Under the pieces are notes generated by a model. That model was not told the DNA's origin. It ran no database searches and saw nothing but the letters and a program-made list of their open reading frames with translations. Below, piece by piece: positions 31,643 through 40,656 of a stretch of DNA of 64,000 nucleotides. The stretch's first letter is position 1; each line of letters opens with the position of its first letter. Location: contig OZ251252.1 of the NCBI GenBank assembly GCA_965240325.2, positions 372,001 through 436,000 of the forward strand, written 5' to 3'. Made by a program: the position numbers and the translations under genes. Source of the stretch: Rebecca billardiae RCC1528. Its lineage: Eukaryota > Haptophyta.

Positions 31643-33019
31643 TCAGGCGGTGCTGTTCTGCCCGCCGCCGAAGGCGCGCTCCCACAGCGCGTCCGCCGCG
31701 GCGCGCTCGCCGCCCGTCTCGTTGAGCAGCAGGAACATCGGCATCTTCCGCGCGCACGCGCTCTGCGCGCGCTGCGCGGGCGTGAGCCAGGAGAGGCACT
31801 CGCGCCTGAACGAGCGCTCGCAGCCGCCGCCCCTCGCCGCGCGCTCGGCGTCGGAGTACGGCGGCAGCACGTGGTAGCGGAAGATGTCGCCGAAGCGCGC
31901 GCGGTTAGTGGGCGGGCTGGGGCAGCGCAGCGCCGCGGCCTCGCACGCCGCCATCAGCGGGATCGCGCGCGCGTCCGCCAGCAGCATGTCGTGGCACACC
32001 GTGCGCCCGTCGCACGTGCGGGCGCACTGCCGCTCGGTCGTGGGGATCACAAAGTTGTTCGTGCGCACGTCGAGCTGCGTGTACCGCAGGTACGAGCCGA
32101 CGCGCAGCGCGGAGAGGCCCGCCTCGCGCCCGGCGACGTGCATGAAGTCCCCCTCCGCGAACCCGAAGCGCGCGGCGGGCGGCACGACGAAGCTCGCCGG
32201 CATCACGCAGTCCCACGCAAAGTCCGGCCGAATTCGCATCACGTACGAATAGCGAACGCCGCCGCGCAGCCCGGACTCGGCGGCCTGGATCTGCTGGGCG
32301 CAGTGGTGCCAGCGCCAGGCGAGCATGAGCCGCACGCTCGTGGGCGCGCGCACGGCGCACACGCCGCTGGGCGTCTTGCCCGGCTCGGCGAGCAGCGCGT
32401 CGGCGGCCAACGGGCGGCGCGCGCCGGGCGGCGCGCGCGGCGCTGGCGGCCCCTCCGCGCCCAGCGCCTCGTCGGAGCGCACGTCGAGGTGGACGAGGCC
32501 GCGCGGCTGCCAGTGCGCGTGCAGCGCGCGCAGGTCCGCCGCGCTCGCCCACGGCTGCATGCGCAGGCAGCCGTTGGGCAGCCTCAGCGGGCGCTTCACG
32601 AGCGGCCACGAGGCGTTCCACTCGGCGCACGGCCCGTTCGTGTCCGGCGACACGTGCAGAAACAGGTCCGGCCGCGCGGGCTGCACGAGGTGCTGCTCCC
32701 AGTTGCGCCAGAGCAGCGGCGCGTTGAACGTGCGCAGCTGGCCCGCCACGCAGACGGCGAGCGGGCGCGTGCCGTTGCGCAGGAGCCACGCAGCGTACGT
32801 CGACTGATCCACGGTGTACGACGCTCGCGGCCGCGGGCTGGTCTCGTTGCCGTCGTCGATGGCGAGCTCGCGAGCGCGCCAGGCGGGCGACGCGGCGATG
32901 AGGTCGTCGCTGCCGGTGCTGGTGGCACGGTCTGAGGCGGTGCTCGCGCGCGCCGGGCCGCGAGCTACCGCCCCATGCAAGAGCGCCACCACCACGAGCG
33001 CCTTGCCGCCGGGCGCCAT
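31643..33019 (-). CDS. Secreted/Golgi glycosyltransferase-like protein
   Basis: 458 aa from ATG 33019. The N-terminus MAPGGKALVVVALLHGAVARG is a plausible signal peptide or short anchor. Conserved-looking islands are CVAGQLRTFN, WEQHLVQPARPDLFLHVSPD, YSYVMRIRPDFAWD and VCHDMLL near the C-terminus. The [VC].[SG]GQLRTF ... D.F.H.S ... RIRPD pattern is typical of uncharacterised glycosyltransferase-like proteins in plants, algae and large DNA viruses, and the RPD could be part of a metal/sugar-nucleotide site. Several NxS/T sequons are present (NETS, NGT, NAS, NST). A role in glycan assembly in the secretory pathway is inferred. The substrate is unknown. It is head-to-head with a second glycosyltransferase-like gene. 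Confidence 0.65.
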   Translation of the reverse strand: MAPGGKALVVVALLHGAVARGPARASTASDRATSTGSDDLIAASPAWRARELAIDDGNETSPRPRASYTVDQSTYAAWLLRNGTRPLAVCVAGQLRTFNAPLLWRNWEQHLVQPARPDLFLHVSPDTNGPCAEWNASWPLVKRPLRLPNGCLRMQPWASAADLRALHAHWQPRGLVHLDVRSDEALGAEGPPAPRAPPGARRPLAADALLAEPGKTPSGVCAVRAPTSVRLMLAWRWHHCAQQIQAAESGLRGGVRYSYVMRIRPDFAWDCVMPASFVVPPAARFGFAEGDFMHVAGREAGLSALRVGSYLRYTQLDVRTNNFVIPTTERQCARTCDGRTVCHDMLLADARAIPLMAACEAAALRCPSPPTNRARFGDIFRYHVLPPYSDAERAARGGGCERSFRRECLSWLTPAQRAQSACARKMPMFLLLNETGGERAAADALWERAFGGGQNSTA

Positions 33020-33089
33020 CGTGACATCATCAGCTTACTGCGCACACCGTACAGTACTGTAGGAATTGACAAACGCCGAGCACGGCAGG
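33020..33089. promoter_or_regulatory. 70-bp divergent promoter between two glycosyltransferase-like genes
   Basis: Only 70 bp separate the two start codons, so 5' leaders must be very short or overlap. The segment is AT-richer (33025-33070). The arrangement suggests co-expression, which is inferred. Confidence 0.4.
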
Positions 33090-34331
33090 ATGGCGGCGTT
33101 GGCGAGGGCTACATCCCTCAGGCTTCGAGGTATTGCAGCAGTCGCCATCGCCTGCAGGGTCTCCCCCGTGCGATGCGGGCACAGAGCATCCTCCGGCTCC
33201 ACCGACTCCGCTGATGTAGTGGTCGTCATGTCCGACACGGCCAGTCCGTTCGCAATGGTTGAGGGTGTGGCCGATAATGCCTCGGCGGCGTTTCACCGGC
33301 GCGCGATGGTGAGTAGATCCGTGGCAATCAACTACAGGTACGCGGTCAAGAATGGCTACAATTTTGCGTTCGCCCACCTCCCTGCGGTGACGCTGCGGCG
33401 GCAGCCCGAGATGACAATCAGCTGCGCGCACCGCGCGCGCATGCGCGAGGCAAGCGCCAATCACTCGCTGCTGGCGATGCGTGGCCTTCGCCCACCACCA
33501 TGGTGCAAGCTGGTTGTCCTTTGGGAGGTGGCGAGCGTGCTGACGTCGAAGCTACTGCTGTTTGTCGACTCGGACGCAGTCTTGCTGAAGGGGCGGGCCC
33601 CCTTGCACCGCTCAGTGCTCTTCAATGCGACGAACCCCAATTGGACCCTGTCGGCATATGACGACTTGCCCTGGAGGCACTCGCCCATCAACACGGGCGT
33701 GCTTCTCATGCGCAACAATGCGCACATGGCGCACATCCTCGCCGACTGGTGGGATCTGCCGGATGCGGATCTGGCCGAGTGGGAACACACCACTCCGTGG
33801 GAGCAGGCAGCGATGCGGTTCAAGTACTTTGAGCGATACAGTGACCACATCAATGTCGTGCCGGCCCATGGCGTGGTGAAGCCAAGTACCTATCGTGGCT
33901 CGTATGTGTGGCACCTCGCCGGGGCGGCTCGTACACCAGAGTGGACTGCGGATGTTTTCGAGCACCATCGTGCGATCAAGCGCATCCCGAGGCTCTGGGA
34001 GAGCAAGCACCCGTTCGGGCATTCCCACCAGTTTTCGTTGATGACCGACACTGGGTTGGCCCCCGTCGCCAGCAACGCGAGCCACGCGCTCGCATCGTGC
34101 ACGCCGCGAAGGCTGGGAGCGCATGCAAGTGCCGCCCCGTCTGGCGTGGCTGCCACGACCGCTGAAGCGGCAGATGCAGACCGTGGCACCGCACAGCCTT
34201 GCCTTCTGTTCGACCGTGAGCTCCAGTGGCAGGAGAGCAGTGGGCTTCGGCTGTGTGGAGTGATCTACTTCCGCTTGCGGCCAGGCCAGCAGCAGCCGCA
34301 TCATCGTCACTGCGCAGCGACGCCACGATGA
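33090..34331 (+). CDS. Nucleotide-sugar glycosyltransferase (GT34/GT77-like fold)
   Basis: 413 aa from ATG 33090; the frame is open slightly upstream but only from a TTG. The N-terminal ~35 residues (MAALARATSLRLRGIAAVAIAC) could be a signal or anchor. The catalytic region shows AINYRYAVKNGYNFAFAH, WCKLVVLWEVASVL, LLLFVDSDAVLL (DxD metal/UDP-sugar motif), INTGVLLMRNN, WWDLPD and WEQAAM. This ordering (Y....Y...H...K...L.....-DxD-NTG....R) matches GT-A fold galactosyl-/xylosyltransferases of the GT34 type. It is likely Golgi-lumenal. Acceptor and donor are not determinable. Its codon use is noticeably less extreme in GC than neighbouring genes, as is that of the Sel1-MYND gene. Confidence 0.8.
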   Translation: MAALARATSLRLRGIAAVAIACRVSPVRCGHRASSGSTDSADVVVVMSDTASPFAMVEGVADNASAAFHRRAMVSRSVAINYRYAVKNGYNFAFAHLPAVTLRRQPEMTISCAHRARMREASANHSLLAMRGLRPPPWCKLVVLWEVASVLTSKLLLFVDSDAVLLKGRAPLHRSVLFNATNPNWTLSAYDDLPWRHSPINTGVLLMRNNAHMAHILADWWDLPDADLAEWEHTTPWEQAAMRFKYFERYSDHINVVPAHGVVKPSTYRGSYVWHLAGAARTPEWTADVFEHHRAIKRIPRLWESKHPFGHSHQFSLMTDTGLAPVASNASHALASCTPRRLGAHASAAPSGVAATTAEAADADRGTAQPCLLFDRELQWQESSGLRLCGVIYFRLRPGQQQPHHRHCAATPR

Positions 34332-35767
34332 CGATGACGATGGCGCGGCAGACTCGCCGGCGTACGCGAGGCCATGGTGGCACTAGCTGCCATCGGGTAC
34401 CCGCGCCTGCTGCCAGGGGCTTCACTGATATATATAGTTCATATAGCGCTGATATGATCCGCGCAATATATAATCTGAAGAGCTACTCGGCTATAGCGGC
34501 GGGATCATATCGTCCTGCCATTCGATCGTCAGCTGGTGCGTCAGCTGCCATTCGGCTCAGGCTGTTACCATGCTGCAGCGATTGCAAGATTCGGGATGCC
34601 ATTGGCCCGGCAGCGTGGCCGGTGGGTACCGGCCTCATTATAATATGAATTTAATGATATGAGGATGCAGCAGCTAGTCAATATATGACGACTCAGAGTG
34701 AATGCAGCGGCAACTGCGCCCGCCTTCTCTGCCTGTAGCTCGACTCAGATGTGCTCTGATGCGGGCAACGGGCCGCAACGGTGGGGCAGCCGAGTGCTGC
34801 CGGCGTGTGGTCGTGCCGCGAGTGCCGCCGGACCGTTGACCGTGACAGGTCACATCCGCACAGAGGCAGTAGTGATGCATGAGGCGACTCGGATTTAGAT
34901 GGACTAGGTCGAATGCGCTGCATGCGGCTACACGCTGCCCCTGCGCCTGACTGTGCACTGTGAATGGTGCCGTGCAGCCGCCACGGACTACCCGTGTCGG
35001 AGAGCACGGCACGACAGAGCACAGCACGACTCCTGCGTTCGTGGCACACGCAAGACAGCATCCACGCCTGCATGGGTCGAGACGCACCTAACCAGCTATC
35101 CAGCGGGGAGCAGATACAGGTTTCACAGCCTCCCTCACGCAATGCACTCACAAAGTACCTCAGCAGAGCCGACGGAAGCGGCACGCGGATGCTGCGCGGC
35201 TTAAGCAGACGTTTGCGCGTCGCGCGCGATCGCGTGCATTGTGCAGGCCGCGACCCGGTGGACAATGCGGCGAGGGCCACGGCGAGGGTGCACGTTATCA
35301 TGCGCACCATGCCCAGCGAGATCCCCGCCGACGCACGAGCTTCTATGCCTCGCGGCGGAGGCCCGAAGCGACGCCATGCACAAGCCCTGGGACGGACGGG
35401 CCCGCTCATCTCAATGAGCGAATAAATACAACTGCTTTACATACTGGCATTACTCACAATACTGATGGCAATTCACTGAGATACACGCATCACGCGCTCA
35501 CTTTCAGGCCATCCTGTGAGCCGTCAAAGTATCAGTGTCCCCGTGCTGAGAATCCAGGACAGCAAGCCTGATCGCCCTGATGATGAATATGAGCTCTAAC
35601 CTACAGTTTACTATGTTTTAACGTGCACACTTGGTTAAGGCGCGATACCCACTTTCTGAACTCGCCCTGAACCCCCTGAGCAACCTCCTTAAGTTTAGTT
35701 TCATCCCTTTGCTTTGACGGACGCGGGCGTAGGACCGGACCACCGACGACGGCGGGCGTCTCATCAG
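34332..35767. other. Intergenic region with no confident gene
   Basis: 1.4 kb between the glycosyltransferase and ankyrin genes, mostly of moderate GC with AT-rich patches at 34425-34500 and 34635-34690. A minus-strand frame (34693-35409) contains an internal Met followed by a signal-like stretch (MVRMITCTLAVALAALSTG, about 35290-35310) and then Cys-rich sequence. It might be a small secreted protein or a first exon, but I cannot support it further. Confidence 0.4.
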
Positions 35768-37585
35768 ATGCTGCCGCCTCCCGCCCGGCGGGACAGCGAG
35801 GAGTACGCGCACGCGCTCGTCGCCGCGTGCGCGCAGCGCCAGTACGACCAGCTCGGCGACCTGCTCGGCGACGCCGACGCCGAGCGCGGGGCGGCCGCGG
35901 AGGAGATGCGCGCGGGCGCGTTCACGCCGCTGATGGTCGCGTGCCGCTCGGCGCACGCCAACCTGGCGGCGGCGCTGCTGAGGGGCGGCGCGGCGATCGA
36001 CGAGCCCTCGGCCGACGCGCGTACCGCGCTCATGCTCGCCGCCGAGCGCGGCCACGTCGAGTGCGTCGCCACGCTGCTCGCGGCGAGCGCGGACGTGCGC
36101 GCGAGCGACCGCGACGGCTGGGACGCGCTGATGCTGGCGGCGGCGGGCGGGCACGCGGAGGTGGTGAGCGTGCTCATACGCGCGCGCGCCGACGTGCGCA
36201 ACGCCGAGGCGGACGGCTGGACCGCGCTCATGCTCGGCTGCGAGAAGGGCGACGGCGAGACCGTCCGCCGGCTGCTCGACGGCGGCGCGCCGCACGGCGC
36301 CACGGACGCGTCGGGCGCGACCGCTCTGATGGTGGCGAGCCAAGAGGGGCACCGTGAGTGCGTGGTGGCGCTGCTCGACCGCGGCGCGGAGCTGCACGCG
36401 GCGAACAGGCACGGCCGCACCGCCGTCCTCGCCGCGTGCGAGGAGGGCCACGCCGCCGTCGTCGACGAGCTGCTGCGCCGCTGCCTCGCAACCCCTCCCT
36501 CGTGCGGCAGCCACTCGTTCGCTCCAGGTGGCTCGTCAGGCGCGCGGCGGCGGCCGACGCTGGCGACGCTGCTCGCGGCGGCGTGCAACGAGGGGCACGT
36601 GGAGGTGGCGCGGCTCCTCATCGCGCGCGGCGCCGACATGCGCACCACCAACGAGCTCGGCGCCACCCCGCTGATGCTCGCCGCGCAGGAGGGCCACGTG
36701 GAGTGCGTCGAGCTGCTCCTTGCGTGCTCCGCTGACGTCGGCCAGCAGAACGGGGACGGCTGGAGCGCGCTGATGATGGCGACGCAGGAGTCGCAGCTGC
36801 GCGTGATCCGGCTGCTGCTCGCCGCCGCAAGCCCCGCCGCCAGCCTCGAGTGCGCCAACTCGGAGGGCGGCACCGCGCTCGCCATCGCGTGCGAGTACTC
36901 GTCGCTGCCCGTGGTGTGCACGCTCAGCGCGGCGGGCGCTCAGCGCTTCTTTCCCAACGGCTTCACGGCGGAGGCGGTGGCGACGGCGGCGGCGCTGAGG
37001 CAGCCGGGCGCGCCGGAGCGCGTGCGCGTGCTCGAGTGGCTGCAGGCCACGCGCGAGTGGGCCACGCCGCTCCACCACGTGCCCATGCTCAGCGCGGCGC
37101 GCGCGACGCAGCTGCTGCGCGCGGGCGCGGACCCGCGCGCGCGCTCGAGCGCGCCGTTCGCGCCCACGCCCGTCGCGATCGCGCGCACCGTGCTCGCGGC
37201 GGACGCGGAGGCGGGCGGGTGGCGGCGGCGCGGTGCGGGCGCGGGTGCGCACGGCGCCGACGCCGAGCCCAACGCCGACGCCGACGACCACGCGCACGCG
37301 CCGGACGGCGGCGTGGGCGCCGCCGAGCTGATCGTTCGCGCCGCGGCGCCTTGGTCGCCCCGCTCGCACACGCTCTTCCCGGAGCGTGCGCGCGCGCGCG
37401 CGCGCGAGCTGCTCTTCGTCGGGTACCAGCTGGCGGCGCAGCCGGGGTTCGTGGGGCACTCGCAGCAGCTGGTCGACGTGTGGGTGGCGTACGTGCTGCC
37501 CGCCGCCGTGAGCCGCCCGCTGCCGCCGCGCGCACCCGCGCTCAGCTGGAGGCGCACGTTTGCGGGCGCGGCGCAGTGCTTGTAA
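35768..37585 (+). CDS. Ankyrin-repeat protein with conserved C-terminal helical module
   Basis: 605 aa from ATG 35768. About nine ankyrin repeats span residues ~45-390, with clear units such as GWTALMLGCEKGDGETVRRL, GATALMVASQEGHRECVVAL and GATPLMLAAQEGHVECVELL. One repeat is interrupted by a Ser/Gly/Arg insertion. The C-terminal ~100 residues carry a distinct block (WSPRSHTLFPERARARAREL, then LLFVGYQLAAQP, then LVDVWVAYVLPAAVSR). I recall similar tails on many ankyrin proteins of haptophyte-type algae, but could not check. Ankyrin repeats act as protein-binding scaffolds. The partner is unknown. No signal peptide or membrane segment is evident. It ends convergently with the HAD gene. Confidence 0.85.
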   Translation: MLPPPARRDSEEYAHALVAACAQRQYDQLGDLLGDADAERGAAAEEMRAGAFTPLMVACRSAHANLAAALLRGGAAIDEPSADARTALMLAAERGHVECVATLLAASADVRASDRDGWDALMLAAAGGHAEVVSVLIRARADVRNAEADGWTALMLGCEKGDGETVRRLLDGGAPHGATDASGATALMVASQEGHRECVVALLDRGAELHAANRHGRTAVLAACEEGHAAVVDELLRRCLATPPSCGSHSFAPGGSSGARRRPTLATLLAAACNEGHVEVARLLIARGADMRTTNELGATPLMLAAQEGHVECVELLLACSADVGQQNGDGWSALMMATQESQLRVIRLLLAAASPAASLECANSEGGTALAIACEYSSLPVVCTLSAAGAQRFFPNGFTAEAVATAAALRQPGAPERVRVLEWLQATREWATPLHHVPMLSAARATQLLRAGADPRARSSAPFAPTPVAIARTVLAADAEAGGWRRRGAGAGAHGADAEPNADADDHAHAPDGGVGAAELIVRAAAPWSPRSHTLFPERARARARELLFVGYQLAAQPGFVGHSQQLVDVWVAYVLPAAVSRPLPPRAPALSWRRTFAGAAQCL

Positions 37586-37970
37586 GTCAAAGTGCATGGC
37601 CCTCGTGCCAGGGACGGCGGCGGCATCAAATGTAGTTGCTGATGATTGCAACGGTAGCCGCGGCTGCCGCGCGCGCAGGCCCCGCGCGGACTATACAGTG
37701 CAGCAGCCTCACGCCGGGCTATATACGCAGCAGATGCCGATCTCATGATCGGACTCCTATCACTCGTGATACTATCAGACCTAGTCCTCGTCGTCGTGCC
37801 TCGGCTGCGATGTCGATGATATATATCGTCGGATGACGATGATGATGATATATATATGATGTGCGTGGTCATCATCATCATCGTCGCGCGATCATCATCA
37901 TGATATCATGCCGCGCGCCGATCGCGACGACGTCGCGTATATATAATTAATATATATATATATATATTAA
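37586..37970. other. Convergent AT-rich intergenic region
   Basis: 385 bp between the ankyrin gene (+) and HAD gene (-) stops. It has ATC/GAT and TA simple sequence (37845-37975, including ATATATAATTAATATATATA). No gene. Confidence 0.6.
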
Positions 37971-39089
37971 TTAGTCGTCGTCGCCGTGCGGCCGCCGGCC
38001 ACCAGGCGCCGCCCTCGGCGCGGTCGCCGCGGTACCACGCGCCTCCGGCTGCGCGGCCGCCCCGCTGCCACCCTCGGCCGCCGCCGGCCGCGCGGCGCGG
38101 TCGCCGAGCGCCGCGCGCAGGAAGGCGCTCGTGTCGCCCACGCCGCGAGCGAGGACCGTCGGCTCCCACACGCCGGCGCACGGCGTGCCGGCGAGCTGCG
38201 CGAGCTGCTCGACGGTGCCGCGCCCCGTGCCCACCGCGATGCACGCCACGCACACCCCCGCGCCCAGCCGCCCGTCCTCAGCGCACGCCTTGGCCGCTAG
38301 CACGTCTGCAGGCGCGTCGCCAACGTGCACGACGCGGTCCAGATACGAAGTGCCGCCCGGCTGCGCGGCCACGAGCGCGCGCGCGCGGCGCACGGCGATG
38401 GCGAGCTGCTCGGCGCGGTCGAGGTGGTGCCTGGCCGGGTCCTCGATGTCGCCCGAGCAGAAGTCCGAGCCGAAGCCGCCGAGGAACGCCGACTCCTCGT
38501 CGCCCGGCCAGCGCTGCTCGGGAGCGGGCGGCGAGAGAGCGCCAGTGGCGACGATGCCGAAGGCGCGCATCTTCTTGCGCGCGATGCCCTCGACGTTGCC
38601 CGTGACGAGGCCGCAGAGCACGCGTCCGTCGGCGACGTCGTCTCGCAGCGCACGCAGCGTCTCGAGCACCCCCGCGATCGGCTCAACGCCCGCCACCACG
38701 TCCGCATCCGAGCAGCGCGCCACGTACTCGTCCATGCTAGCAAACACCTCCGCCAGGCGCGGGGCGACGGCCTTGGGGCAGAGGCCGAGCTCCTGCCGGG
38801 CGAGGTTGAGCGCGATCAGCCCGTCCGTCGAGCCGTGGTACTTGTCGTGCGGCAGCACCGACGCCGGTAGCGCGGTCGCGGCGCCGCTCTCGCTGAGCAC
38901 GCGGCCGACGCCGTGTGCAAACGCGTGCGCGTGCGCCGACGTCTCGGCGCCGCGACCGACGCCGGCGACGAGCGTGCCGTCGACGTCGAAGGTGATGAGC
39001 GTGCGCGCGCCCGGAGCCGTGCTCGAGCGCGCCCCCGCCATCAGCGCAACGCTCAGCACGACGGCGCGGCACTGCCACCGGGTCGGCAT
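37971..39089 (-). CDS. HAD-superfamily hydrolase with N-terminal signal/targeting sequence
   Basis: 372 aa from ATG 39089 (MPTRWQCRAVVLSVALMAG, hydrophobic and signal-like). All four HAD motifs are visible: ITFDVDGTLVAG (motif I, nucleophile Asp), LCGLVTGN (motif II, Thr), RKKMRAFG (motif III, Lys) and VHVGDAPADVLAA (motif IV, Asp pair). A cap insertion between motifs I and II (residues ~45-125) suits a phosphoglycolate-phosphatase-like or nucleotidase-like enzyme. The substrate is unknown. The signal-like leader suggests secretory, plastid or other organelle location. The tail is Ala/Gly/Arg-rich and ends HGDDD. It is divergent from the D-aminoacyl-tRNA deacylase gene, 187 bp away. Confidence 0.85.
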   Translation of the reverse strand: MPTRWQCRAVVLSVALMAGARSSTAPGARTLITFDVDGTLVAGVGRGAETSAHAHAFAHGVGRVLSESGAATALPASVLPHDKYHGSTDGLIALNLARQELGLCPKAVAPRLAEVFASMDEYVARCSDADVVAGVEPIAGVLETLRALRDDVADGRVLCGLVTGNVEGIARKKMRAFGIVATGALSPPAPEQRWPGDEESAFLGGFGSDFCSGDIEDPARHHLDRAEQLAIAVRRARALVAAQPGGTSYLDRVVHVGDAPADVLAAKACAEDGRLGAGVCVACIAVGTGRGTVEQLAQLAGTPCAGVWEPTVLARGVGDTSAFLRAALGDRAARPAAAEGGSGAAAQPEARGTAATAPRAAPGGRRPHGDDD

Positions 39090-39276
39090 GGCTTGATGGC
39101 GGCCTCGGCGCGGCGCCCCGGCCGTTCCCGCGCCGCCGCGCGGCTTGGAAGAAAGAGAATCTCGCTTCGGAGAATCTTTCAGGTTGATCAGGACCAATTG
39201 ATCAGGACTGCCGACCGGATAAGCTCGAGCGCTCCACCGCCCCGGCCGGCATCGCGCGAGAACTCGAGATCAATCC
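39090..39276. promoter_or_regulatory. 187-bp divergent promoter (HAD hydrolase / DTD2)
   Basis: This separates two divergent start codons. It contains short repeated words, TTGATCAGGAC (39184-39194) and TTGATCAGGAC (39198-39208), a direct repeat 14 bp apart that could be a binding site. Confidence 0.45.
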
Positions 39277-40425
39277 ATGGCGGGCCCGTGGCTCGTCGCG
39301 GCGGCGACGTGGCTGCCGCTCGGCGCGAGCGCGCTCGGACGCCGCTCCGCGTCGACGCTGCTCGTGAGCTTTACGACAGACCCGGCGAGCGTCACCCTCG
39401 CGCGCGCCGTGCGCGCGCACTGCGGCCGCTGGGAGCCGGTGGAGGCGGCGGGCGTCGCGCGGCTCTGGGCAGCAGCGGACGCCCCCGCGCACGCGCCCGC
39501 ACACCTCCTCGAGATCGACGATCGGCCGGTGCACGCGGACCACGTGGACGTGCGCTTCGCCGAGCTCACCGGCGGCCCCGCCCCCGCCGAGGTCCTCTTC
39601 CTCTCGCGCCACGCCTCGGCGTCCGCGCGCCCGGCGCTCTGCGTGCACCCGATTGGTAACCCGCGCGCGGCGGCGGGCGCTGCGCACGGCGGCTCGGCGG
39701 GGTTCTGCCCGCCGCCCGCGCCGAGGCTGGCGCAGCTGTACCGCCTCGGCCTGGAGGAGTGCGCGCGCGCCGGGCTCGACGCCGAGTTCGAGACCACCCT
39801 CGAGGCGACGCACCACGGGCCCACGCTCGAGCGCGCGCCGTCCGCCTTTGTCGAGATCGGATCGGACGAATCTGCATGGCGCCGGGAGGACGCGGCGGCG
39901 GTGTGGGCGCGCGCGCTGCGCCGGCTGCTGGGGACGGGCGAGCCCGCGTGCGAGGGCGGCGCCGACGCGCGCGTGCCGCTGTGGGCCGAGCGCGACGACG
40001 CCGCGCGCGCCGCGTCGACGGTGGTGCTCGCCTTTGGCGGCGGTCACTACATGCCCGCGCTGTGCGACGCGGCGCGCGCGTCGCGGGGCGGCGGCGCAGC
40101 GGGTGAGGGCGGCGAGCTTTTCCTGGGGCATCTGCTCGCGAGCTACGCGCTCACGGACCTCGGCGCGCCGCGCGCGGCCGAGGGCGCCGAGCCCGCGCCG
40201 GCACACGCCGACGCCGAGCCCGAGTGGCACGCGACCGTCGCGTCGGCCGTGTCGTCGACGGCCGCAGCCTTCCCCGGCGCCGGCCGGCTCCTCGGCTTCG
40301 TGCCCAAGAAGGCGTTCCGGGCGGGCGCGCGCGAGGCGCTGCGCGAGCATCTGGCGCGGGCGCACGGCATCGAGTGCGTGCAGACCAAGGGCGAGCTGCT
40401 CGCGATCGCGGGCGGGCGCGCGTGA
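39277..40425 (+). CDS. D-aminoacyl-tRNA deacylase, DtdA/GEK1 (DTD2) family
   Basis: 382 aa from ATG 39277 (CAATCCATGG context). The family hydrolyses D-amino acids, and in plants N-aldehyde-modified D-amino acids, off tRNA. Diagnostic motifs: EVLFLSRHASASARPALCVH (strand and catalytic His region), IGNPRAA, FETTLEATHHGPTL (the EATHHGPT signature), SAFVEIGSDESAWRRED and VLAFGGGHYMPAL. The order and spacing fit the archaeal/plant tRNA_deacylase family over its whole length. The first ~25 residues (MAGPWLVAAATWLPLGASALG) are hydrophobic and precede the family's normal start (LLVSFTTDPASV), so they may target the protein to the secretory system or plastid. This form is best known from archaea and green plants, so its presence in a probable haptophyte is notable. 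It is read in the same direction as the following UBA5 fusion gene, 231 bp away. Confidence 0.88.
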   Translation: MAGPWLVAAATWLPLGASALGRRSASTLLVSFTTDPASVTLARAVRAHCGRWEPVEAAGVARLWAAADAPAHAPAHLLEIDDRPVHADHVDVRFAELTGGPAPAEVLFLSRHASASARPALCVHPIGNPRAAAGAAHGGSAGFCPPPAPRLAQLYRLGLEECARAGLDAEFETTLEATHHGPTLERAPSAFVEIGSDESAWRREDAAAVWARALRRLLGTGEPACEGGADARVPLWAERDDAARAASTVVLAFGGGHYMPALCDAARASRGGGAAGEGGELFLGHLLASYALTDLGAPRAAEGAEPAPAHADAEPEWHATVASAVSSTAAAFPGAGRLLGFVPKKAFRAGAREALREHLARAHGIECVQTKGELLAIAGGRA

Positions 40426-40656
40426 CAGCGGACGCCATGCCGAGCGGCGAATCGCCCGGCTCGGTCGCCGCCGGACGACCAGTCCGGAGCTAATTACGGC
40501 TGATATTACGCCGCTTGCGAAAATTGTTTATTGCGCCCGCATCAGCAGCGCGATCGCGTGGACAGCCGGCCTGCTCACTGGACTGGGCCACGGCCGCATC
40601 ATCAAGCGGGGTCCCACCCGCACCGCACGGCCGGCGACTGAAGGAGAGCGCGCGCG

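Noticed and set aside
34693-35409. Minus-strand frame with an internal signal-like Met segment
   Set aside because: Only the signal-like stretch is suggestive; the remainder has no recognisable features or homology, so it is noted under the intergenic entry only.
37906-37975. Possible origin or structured RNA in the AT-rich stretch
   Set aside because: It is simple-sequence TA/ATC repeat between convergent genes, with no conserved structure to support more.
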